In this document: piece after piece, positions 1 to 3,369 of the stretch
How positions within the stretch are numbered: position 1 is the first letter of the stretch
Layout: every line of letters begins with the position of its first letter
Translations under genes and position numbers: made by a program
Assembly: GCA_964366065.1 (NCBI GenBank)
Contig: CAYISF010000024.1
Location: 1 to 10,241, forward strand
Source: JBAZYZ01 sp964366065
GTDB taxonomy: Bacteria; Patescibacteriota; Minisyncoccia; Phycocordibacterales; VMEP01
Reading direction: 5' to 3'
DNA: 10,241 nucleotides
Notes under the pieces: model-generated
Told to the model about the DNA's origin: nothing
Databases searched by the model: none
The model's input: only the letters and a program-made list of their open reading frames with translations

Positions 1-31
1 GTTTATCTTTTATCCACTCAGCCACATCTCC
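1..31 (-). pseudogene. second tRNA-Ser-like copy, cut by the window edge
   Basis: This is the 5' part of a second copy of the tRNA-like sequence, identical to its neighbour at 130-160 and cut off by the left edge. Its 3' half lies outside the window, so it cannot be said whether it carries a proper T arm and anticodon. Confidence 0.45.
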
Positions 32-64
32 AATATATTTCAAATTGTCGCTCCTCCATACTGT

Positions 65-160
65 CGGAGACTGTGGCCTCGTGGTTGCCACCTCACACTG
101 ATTACAGTGTTCAGATAAAAGCTAAAGCAGTTTATCTTTTATCCACTCAGCCACATCTCC
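65..160 (-). pseudogene. tRNA-Ser-like cloverleaf, degenerate (class II tRNA-like)
   Basis: Read on the minus strand from 160, the first 18 nt (GGAGATGTGGCTGAGTGG) look like the 5' end of a tRNA-Ser: a 7-nt acceptor strand, U8, A14 and G18-G19. At the far end AGTCTCC (minus, 72-66) pairs with GGAGAT except for the last base, leaving G65 as discriminator; no CCA is encoded. Between them are a hairpin in the anticodon-arm position, a 6-bp ACACTG/CAGTGT hairpin in the long-variable-arm position, and a GTGGC/GCCAC hairpin in the T-arm position. The T-like loop has 9 nt and lacks the TTC of a real T loop. The anticodon-position stem (8 bp, 14-nt loop) does not give a 7-nt loop with U33. The 96-nt length fits class II tRNAs. 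I read it as a decayed tRNA or a tRNA mimic, not a working tRNA-Ser. Confidence 0.5.
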
Positions 161-212
161 AATATATTTCAAATTGTCGCTCCTTTTTATAACTCATCAA
201 TCCTAACACTTT

Positions 213-241
213 TTTGCATTTTTAACAAAAATTGATATACT
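213..241 (+). promoter_or_regulatory. promoter for tRNA-Glu
   Basis: A -35-like TTTGCA (213-218) lies 17 bp before a -10 TATACT (236-241). Transcription would begin near 248, giving a 5' leader of about 37 nt before the tRNA. The rest of 185-284 is AT-rich and shows no coding sequence. Confidence 0.5.
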
Positions 242-284
242 GGGCAAGTTCTTTTCGTTTAATCAATTTCTAATTATATTTCAG

Positions 285-356
285 GGCTCTATCGTCTATC
301 GGCTAGGACATATCCTTCTCAAGGATAGAAGCGGGGTTCGACTCCCCGTGAGGTCA
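285..356 (+). tRNA. tRNA-Glu, anticodon CUC
   Basis: The cloverleaf is readable by eye. The D stem is GTCT/GGAC. The anticodon stem TATCC/GGATA (311-315/323-327) closes a 7-nt loop with U33 and anticodon CTC at 318-320. The variable loop has 4 nt. The T stem CGGGG/CCCCG (332-336/344-348) closes loop TTCGACT. The discriminator is A356 and no CCA is encoded, so CCA must be added by nucleotidyltransferase. The CUC isoacceptor reads GAG only. The acceptor stem GGCTCTA/TGAGGTC (285-291/349-355) is poor, with three G-U pairs and one C-A mismatch (289/351), while all other arms are intact. It may be functional with a weakened stem or an early pseudogene. Confidence 0.85.
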
Positions 357-365
357 CAAAATTTT

Positions 366-492
366 ACTACTGGGGTCAAGCTCGGTATTGAAGCAAGTTT
401 AGTAACTTGTGACCATGTAGGTAGTGAATGCGGAGCATACGACTAGAAAGTGCGGAGGATATTTTTTCATTATCCACGTCTAGCACGTTTTT
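366..492 (+). terminator. structured trailer and possible terminator after tRNA-Glu
   Basis: No open reading frame is seen between the tRNA and the next promoter. GGTCA (374-378) can pair with TGACC (410-414) and is stacked on a CAAGTT-TAGT-AACTTG hairpin (394-409). A second stem, GTGC plus GGATA (450-453, 457-461) with TATCC plus GCAC (471-475, 483-486), is followed by GTTTTT at 487-492. This is compatible with a weak intrinsic terminator for the tRNA transcript. The stems are interrupted, so the terminator call is tentative. Confidence 0.35.
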
Positions 493-495
493 AAT

Positions 496-524
496 TTGTT
501 GACTTTTAATTTTGGGTGTATAAT
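496..524 (+). promoter_or_regulatory. promoter of the 531-696 structured RNA
   Basis: TTGTTG (496-501), a 17-bp spacer and a perfect TATAAT (519-524). An alternative -35 TTGACT (499-504) would leave only 14 bp. The start site is expected near 530-532, at the beginning of the structured RNA. Confidence 0.7.
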
Positions 525-530
525 ACGCTC

Positions 531-696
531 ACCTCGTTGAGGTGGCTGGTATGGACAATTACTCGATAACGAAAGTTTAGCGGAAGCGAAAGCTCTAGTG
601 GCGGGTACTTGCAGGGTCGGAAGACCTTGCAATACGCAGGGTTGTTAGCGGGTAACCGTTTTTCGACCTCAAGTACCAGCCAGTAGAGCTTTTTTT
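531..696 (+). ncRNA. unidentified structured RNA with alternative folds
   Basis: A promoter sits immediately before and a 7-T tract (690-696) immediately after; no convincing reading frame lies inside. Helices visible by eye: GCAGGGTC-GGAA-GACCTTGC (611-630, 8 bp, GNRA loop), AGCGG-GTAA-CCGTT (647-660) and GC-GAAA-GC (586-593). The 3' half can form a long terminator-like helix: 589-597/684-692, 599-602/679-682 and 604-611/670-677, 21 bp with two mismatches. Alternatively TGGCTGGTA (543-551) pairs over 9 bp with TACCAGCCA (674-682), which would break the inner part of that helix. The two strands competing for 674-682, 543-551 and 599-607, differ by one base. I do not recognise it as SRP RNA, RNase P RNA, tmRNA or a known riboswitch. 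It could be a trans-acting RNA or a leader controlling readthrough into the small ORF downstream. Confidence 0.65.
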
Positions 697-788
697 ATTA
701 GGTAATCCCTTTTGCGCACTGCTAATTGCGTAACGGGGGCGACTTAGTAGAACAAGTCCGTTCCCCAACGGCAATAACCCATACGGAA

Positions 789-992
789 ATGATAAAATTG
801 GTTATTGGTGAGGCACAGAAGTGCTTCATCGGAGACGATAATTTTTGGCGGTGTAACTTTGTCATACGCAATGGCAAGGAAATACGTTCCAAAAAAGGTA
901 AGTGGTTGCGCTTCCCAGCTCTGCCGTCAACTATCGTCAGGAAACGGAAATCGCCTAAGGAAGAATCCTTAGGCGACCCAGAAAACTCGTAG
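789..992 (+). CDS. possible small protein, 67 aa (doubtful)
   Basis: An open frame runs to the stop at 990-992. It could begin at TTG 726 (88 aa), but 726-765 is occupied by an imperfect hairpin, so ATG 789 is preferred. There is no good Shine-Dalgarno site in front of either start. From ATG the product begins MIKLVIGEAQ, ends KEESLGDPENS and is basic in the middle. The stretch around NGKEIRSKKGKWLRFPALPS has a faint look of the SpoVG fold region, too weak to name it. An intrinsic terminator 25 bp after the stop supports a gene ending here. If real, it may be read through from the structured RNA upstream. An overlapping minus-strand frame (722-1015) is the alternative, and neither strand is secure. 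Confidence 0.35.
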   Translation: MIKLVIGEAQKCFIGDDNFWRCNFVIRNGKEIRSKKGKWLRFPALPSTIVRKRKSPKEESLGDPENS

Positions 993-1016
993 CACGATGC
1001 ACGGTTTTCGCACATT

Positions 1017-1041
1017 CACCCCGCAAGGGGTGTTTGTGTTT
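1017..1041 (+). terminator. intrinsic terminator
   Basis: CACCCC-GCAA-GGGGTG (1017-1032, 6 bp, GNRA loop) is followed by a T-rich tract TTTGTGTTT. It ends the transcription unit of the structured RNA and small ORF. Downstream, 1042-1165 is AT-rich and shows no gene; a consensus DnaA-box sequence lies in it. Confidence 0.65.
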
Positions 1042-1104
1042 ATTAAATTATACTAAACTAACAAACCCTAAAGCTATCAAATATCAATAAAAAAACAAGT
1101 AAAT

Positions 1105-1113
1105 TGTGGATAA
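1105..1113 (-). promoter_or_regulatory. DnaA-box consensus match
   Basis: TGTGGATAA is the reverse complement of TTATCCACA, an exact DnaA-box 9-mer, in AT-rich intergenic DNA. It stands alone, so an origin is not indicated. An exact match by chance in a 10-kb window is not rare. Confidence 0.3.
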
Positions 1114-1165
1114 ATAAAAAATACCTTATAAAAAGCTTTAAAAAAAAGCTAATTTTACACTTTAC

Positions 1166-1194
1166 TTGATTTTTATCAAAAAAAATGTTATAAT
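1166..1194 (+). promoter_or_regulatory. strong extended -10 promoter of the RNase H gene
   Basis: TTGATT (1166-1171), a 17-bp spacer and TATAAT (1189-1194) preceded by TG at 1186-1187 (extended -10). The start codon follows only 8 bp after the -10 box, so the expected start site (about 1201-1203) coincides with the ATG and the mRNA should be leaderless. The dyad TTGAT-TTTT-ATCAA (1166-1179) overlaps the -35 box and could be an operator. Confidence 0.8.
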
Positions 1195-1202
1195 CGCATT
1201 AA

Positions 1203-2072
1203 ATGAAAACCTATGACCCTAGGGCTCTGAAAATTTATGTCGACGGATCAGCTATTCCTAATCCAGGAGTAGGCGGGCTAGGGATAGTCGTTGAATACCC
1301 AGATGAATTAGAGCTAAAAAATACAGAAATTAGCGAGGGGTATTTTGAAACAACTAACAACAGGATGGAACTTTTAGCGTGCATACGCGCATTTCAGTGG
1401 TTACGTAATAACGAAAGAAAGGTAGAAATAACAAGAGCAATAATAATTACCGATTCTGAATATGTGTACAATAATAAAAATAATGCCTCTTATTGGAAAA
1501 AAAATGGATGGAAAACTAAAGAAGGAAGACCTTACGAGAATGAAGATCTTTGGGATAATTTTTTGAAAGAGATGGTAAAAACCGGAATACGTACAGATAT
1601 TGAAGTGGAAGAAGGGAAAACAAGAGAAATATTAAATCGTGTAGATGCTTTAGCAAAAAATGGCGCAAAAAATCCAACTAGAGAAGATTTTGGGTATAAG
1701 AAAGGCAAAATCACTGCAACCAGAACTAGCAATAAAAAGGGAGCTACTTTATTTCCTGCAAATAACCAAATCGAAATAATACGTTTTTATAGATATAATA
1801 TTAAAGGAAAACTAGAAGATAAGGTATATAAAATAACATTTGATTTATATTCGAAAAAAGAAAATAAATTTATTGAAAAATATTTTGCCTATATATCAAA
1901 AACATATGACTGGCATCGTAATCACTGCTATCTTGTAAAGTTTAATGATAATCCCCACTTCCCTAAAATAGAGAGGATAAAATCTATAAAATACCCAAAA
2001 GTTAAAAAATCATACCCCCGCCCCCAGAAAAAGCACGTTCGCTTTGGTAAGCTCAGTATCTCGTCGTCGTAA
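1203..2072 (+). CDS. RNase HI-family protein with unrecognised C-terminal extension
   Basis: The protein has 289 aa. Residues 8-155 form an RNase HI domain, which cleaves the RNA strand of RNA-DNA hybrids. The four catalytic acids are in place: D14 (YVDGS), E56 (NNRMEL), D84 (ITDSEYV) and D148 (NRVDALA). The NGWKTKEGRP...NEDLW block (101-117) matches the substrate-handling region of the family. The histidine that usually lies in the flexible loop before the last Asp is absent (EEGKTREI). A typical RNase HI ends near residue 155. Here about 130 more residues follow, lysine- and aromatic-rich (alternating strand-like segments around 188-250, basic tail 258-289), which I do not recognise. No Shine-Dalgarno site precedes the ATG, in line with a leaderless mRNA. 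The gene is clearly more AT-rich than the dcw genes, suggesting horizontal acquisition. Its last codons run directly into a repeat element. The domain is secure; the biological role (replication, plasmid, phage or defence) is open. Confidence 0.88.
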   Translation: MKTYDPRALKIYVDGSAIPNPGVGGLGIVVEYPDELELKNTEISEGYFETTNNRMELLACIRAFQWLRNNERKVEITRAIIITDSEYVYNNKNNASYWKKNGWKTKEGRPYENEDLWDNFLKEMVKTGIRTDIEVEEGKTREILNRVDALAKNGAKNPTREDFGYKKGKITATRTSNKKGATLFPANNQIEIIRFYRYNIKGKLEDKVYKITFDLYSKKENKFIEKYFAYISKTYDWHRNHCYLVKFNDNPHFPKIERIKSIKYPKVKKSYPRPQKKHVRFGKLSISSS

Positions 2073-2154
2073 CTCCTCGACAATAATCCCTCCCGATTAG
2101 AAGTTCCCGCCCTCCTCCTCGACAATAATCCCTCCCGATTAGAAGTTCCCGCCC
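2073..2154. repeat. 42-bp tandem duplication
   Basis: The unit beginning CTCCTCGACAATAATCCC is present at 2073-2114 and 2115-2154, with identity over 40 bp. Each unit includes TCCCGATTAGAAGTTCCCG, the left arm of the palindromic element that follows. The first unit begins at the base after the stop codon of the RNase H gene. Confidence 0.9.
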
Positions 2155-2204
2155 CAAGGTGCTCACCGCACTCGCTTTTTAGCGAGGGCGACTTCTTAAC
2201 GGGA
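2091..2204. repeat. REP-like imperfect palindromic element (left arm duplicated)
   Basis: The left arm TCCCGATTAGAAG...CCCGCCC occurs twice (from 2091 and 2133). It is complementary, with small gaps, to the right arm GGGCGACTTCTTAACGGGA (2186-2204). A central CTCGC-TTTTTA-GCGAG hairpin (2170-2185) completes a cruciform-capable structure. The same arm core TCCCGATTAG...TAACGGGA recurs at 3321-3369. It looks like a short dispersed palindromic repeat next to gene ends and has no coding capacity. Confidence 0.7.
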
Positions 2205-2210
2205 CTTCGC

Positions 2211-2252
2211 AAAAAAAGCGCCCGCGGCCTAATAAATAGACCGGGGCGCTTT
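2211..2252 (-). terminator. terminator of the 29-aa gene
   Basis: AAAGCGCCC (2215-2223) pairs with GGGCGCTTT (2244-2252), with further inner CGG/CCG pairing. On the minus strand the hairpin runs into seven T (complement of 2211-2217), a good intrinsic terminator 24 bp after the small ORF. Confidence 0.8.
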
Positions 2253-2275
2253 CCATATCGCTGGCTTGAAAAAAA

Positions 2276-2365
2276 TCACAAAACCCGTGATACCAAATCA
2301 AGGCCAATGTATATGACGAGAAGAACCAATAGAATTGGAAGCAATAGAAGACGTATGCGAAACAT
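2276..2365 (-). CDS. 29-aa single-span membrane microprotein
   Basis: The product is a short hydrophobic peptide: start MFRIR, hydrophobic core about residues 6-21 (LLLLPILLVLLVIYIG), end LDLVSRVL. It predicts one transmembrane helix with a basic N-terminus. The gene signals are unusually complete for so small a frame. A perfect AAGGAGG (complement of 2372-2378) lies 6 nt before the ATG, a near-consensus promoter lies about 50 bp upstream of the start site region, and a strong terminator follows the stop. I know no family for it. Small membrane peptides of this kind can be regulators of membrane complexes, type I toxins or holin-like proteins, and nothing here decides between them. No antisense antitoxin promoter is evident, but one was not ruled out. 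Confidence 0.75.
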   Translation of the reverse strand: MFRIRLLLLPILLVLLVIYIGLDLVSRVL

Positions 2366-2423
2366 AAAAAACCTCCTTGTCTTTGTTCGGGTTAAACAGC
2401 AATGAATTTTTTAACTGTCTGCA

Positions 2424-2452
2424 GTTATATCACTTTATAAAATATTTGTCAA
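2424..2452 (-). promoter_or_regulatory. promoter of the 29-aa gene
   Basis: On the minus strand: TTGACA (complement of 2447-2452), 17 bp, TATAAC (complement of 2424-2429). Start site near 2417, giving a leader of about 50 nt that holds the Shine-Dalgarno site. Confidence 0.8.
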
Positions 2453-2459
2453 ACAAAAC

Positions 2460-2485
2460 AAAAGCCCCGCGAACGGGGCTTTTTC
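2460..2485 (-). terminator. terminator of the 85-aa membrane protein gene
   Basis: AAAAGCCCCG-CGAA-CGGGGCTTTT (2460-2483, 10 bp) is followed on the minus strand by TTTTGTTTTG. It also has T residues on the plus side, so it can work in both directions. It separates two minus-strand units, and its left edge nearly touches the -35 box of the 29-aa gene. Confidence 0.85.
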
Positions 2486-2506
2486 AAATCATTTTTCCGG
2501 CGAAAA

Positions 2507-2764
2507 TTACGGAAACCACCAAACATCATCTCCTTCGATAATGATACCAATGAGTATCATCACCGAGAAAAAGATGAGCCACGCGGCAAAAAACATGCCG
2601 AGGGTGATGGTGGACAATACGGAAAAAAGAACCGCCGCCAGCATCGAAAAAAAGACGATGCGAGGAAAAGTGAAAAATTTCAGGTAAATCCTGCGCATAC
2701 CCTTTATTGCTTTTATGCGCTGGCGGTAAAAACGCTGGTGGTAAAAAACCGTATTTATCTGCAT
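2507..2764 (-). CDS. 85-aa two-span membrane protein, unknown function
   Basis: Begins MQINTVFYHQ and ends GDDVWWFP. The basic N-terminal third (R/K-rich, residues 9-35) precedes two adjacent hydrophobic spans, about 36-54 and 57-76, and a short acidic, Trp-rich tail. This predicts an inner-membrane hairpin with the basic end in the cytoplasm. The frame is open further upstream to 2821, but the ATG at 2764 is chosen because AAAGGAGGG (complement of 2768-2776) lies 3 nt before it and a promoter with start site near 2806 lies in between. It is a single-gene unit with its own terminator. I do not recognise the family. Confidence 0.75.
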   Translation of the reverse strand: MQINTVFYHQRFYRQRIKAIKGMRRIYLKFFTFPRIVFFSMLAAVLFSVLSTITLGMFFAAWLIFFSVMILIGIIIEGDDVWWFP

Positions 2765-2811
2765 ATTCCCTCCTTTAGAAAATTCACCGGTCAAATATCT
2801 TGCCAAGCTAG

Positions 2812-2840
2812 AAAGTACCAATAAATTACCTTTTTGTCAA
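2812..2840 (-). promoter_or_regulatory. promoter of the 85-aa membrane protein gene
   Basis: TTGACA (complement of 2835-2840), 17 bp, TACTTT (complement of 2812-2817). The expected start site near 2806 excludes the upstream in-frame start codon at 2821 and supports the start at 2764. Confidence 0.7.
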
Positions 2841-2899
2841 CCCCTCACCTCCTTTTCCACACCCTGTCTCACTAAATAATTTCTCTTAATCTAATTTCG

Positions 2900-2908
2900 T
2901 GCTAAAAT
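2900..2908 (+). promoter_or_regulatory. extended -10 promoter of the 90-aa gene
   Basis: TGCTAAAAT (2900-2908) is an extended -10 element; no good -35 box is seen at the right distance. It is divergent from the promoter at 2812-2840, so the two small genes are transcribed away from a shared intergenic region. Confidence 0.45.
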
Positions 2909-2939
2909 TTTAATAGTAATACTTTCGGAGGAGGTGGCT

Positions 2940-3212
2940 ATGAAAAAGTTCTGGAAGAGAGGCTTTGAGTTCCTGATTAAGCATGACGTTATTGAACCCT
3001 TGTTCGATAGCGAATACCCAACCTTGAGCAAGGCCTGGGTGGAAGCGTTCAAAAAACTTGCTGACAATCAGAAACTTGCCGGCAGTCAGGCAAACAAGCA
3101 TTTCCTGATGAGCCCGGGCGCGCCCGTTTTCTTTAAGTACAAAGTCCATCCGCAAAAAGCAATATTGCTCTTTTTTTGTTGGTTGCGGCAAGGTCTGATA
3201 CGCAACGGCTAG
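2940..3212 (+). CDS. 90-aa hypothetical protein
   Basis: Starts MKKFWKRGFEF. A strong GGAGGAGG (2927-2934) lies 5 nt before ATG 2940, so this start is preferred over the in-frame GTG at 2934. The protein is basic at the N-terminus and has probable helices (about 6-16 and 29-44: LSKAWVEAFKKLADNQ), a Gly/Pro turn near 59 and a hydrophobic segment AILLFFCWL at 75-83. No signal peptide or known motif is seen. It is the only plus-strand gene between 2210 and the right edge, lies convergent to murF, and has its own terminator. The family is not recognised. Confidence 0.65.
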   Translation: MKKFWKRGFEFLIKHDVIEPLFDSEYPTLSKAWVEAFKKLADNQKLAGSQANKHFLMSPGAPVFFKYKVHPQKAILLFFCWLRQGLIRNG

Positions 3213-3231
3213 TTTGCCAAAGTTTTATTTG

Positions 3232-3261
3232 AAAAGCTCTGTCCTTCGGCGGAGCTTTTTT
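3232..3261 (+). terminator. terminator after the 90-aa gene (bidirectional)
   Basis: AAAAGCTC (3232-3239) pairs with GAGCTTTT (3252-3259) around a TTCG-containing loop, followed by T residues to 3261. The A run on the other side lets it also act on minus-strand transcripts. Confidence 0.8.
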
Positions 3262-3278
3262 ATCTTTGATTAAACAAT

Positions 3279-3310
3279 TCCCGACGCTAATATTTCACTT
3301 AGCGTCGGGA
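3279..3310 (-). terminator. probable end of the dcw operon
   Basis: A perfect 12-bp stem TCCCGACGCTAA/TTAGCGTCGGGA (3279-3290/3299-3310) with an 8-nt loop. On the minus strand it is followed by ATTGTTTAATC, a poor T tract. It lies 50 bp past the murF stop, so it can end the operon together with the bidirectional terminator behind it. Confidence 0.6.
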
Positions 3311-3320
3311 CCATTCTTTA

Positions 3321-3369
3321 TCCCGATTAGAACCTGCGGTCTTTCAAGAAAGACCTGCTGCTAACGGGA
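3321..3369. repeat. REP-like palindromic element overlapping the murF stop
   Basis: Arms TCCCGATTAG (3321-3330) and CTAACGGGA (3361-3369) flank a perfect GGTCTTTC-AA-GAAAGACC hairpin (3338-3355). The arm sequence is the same as in the element at 2091-2204. On the minus strand its right arm reads as the last codons and TAG stop of murF. Confidence 0.7.

Larger units (their letters stand above)
1..184. repeat. 129-bp-period direct repeat (55-bp exact copies)
   Basis: Bases 1-55 are repeated without a mismatch at 130-184, an offset of 129 bp. Copy 1 may extend to the left of the window, so the repeat length is a minimum. The duplicated block contains the 5' part of a tRNA-Ser-like sequence on the minus strand plus its immediate upstream flank. 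The 74 bp between the copies (56-129) hold the rest of that tRNA-like sequence. The arrangement is a tandem array of at least two units, probably made by unequal recombination or slippage. There is no CRISPR-type spacing and no cas gene. Confidence 0.9.

Noticed and set aside
65..160. Calling the tRNA-Ser-like sequence a functional tRNA-Ser
   Set aside because: No TTC-containing 7-nt T loop and no 7-nt anticodon loop with U33 could be placed, despite the good 5' half.
1..184. CRISPR array
   Set aside because: Only two copies of a 55-bp repeat, a 74-bp interval with tRNA-like structure, and no cas genes.
531..696. SRP RNA, RNase P RNA, tmRNA or c-di-GMP-I riboswitch
   Set aside because: The GGAA-loop hairpin lacks the asymmetric loop of SRP RNA. 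No RNase P or tmRNA core was found. A TAGCGGGTAACCG piece resembles part of the c-di-GMP-I aptamer, but the rest of that aptamer is missing.
722..1015. Minus-strand 97-aa frame
   Set aside because: It overlaps the plus-strand frame and runs across the terminator hairpin; no ribosome binding site or family resemblance.
1105..1113. Replication origin
   Set aside because: Two isolated consensus DnaA boxes more than 7 kb apart, with no cluster, no dnaA/dnaN and no adjacent melting region.
1928..2212. Minus-strand 94-aa frame with repeated AGTSNREGLLSR
   Set aside because: The repeated peptide is only the translation of the 42-bp tandem DNA repeat and the rest is antisense to the RNase H gene.
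2765..2821. Longer start (2821) for the 85-aa membrane protein
   Set aside because: It lies upstream of the predicted transcription start and lacks a Shine-Dalgarno site; the ATG at 2764 has a strong one.
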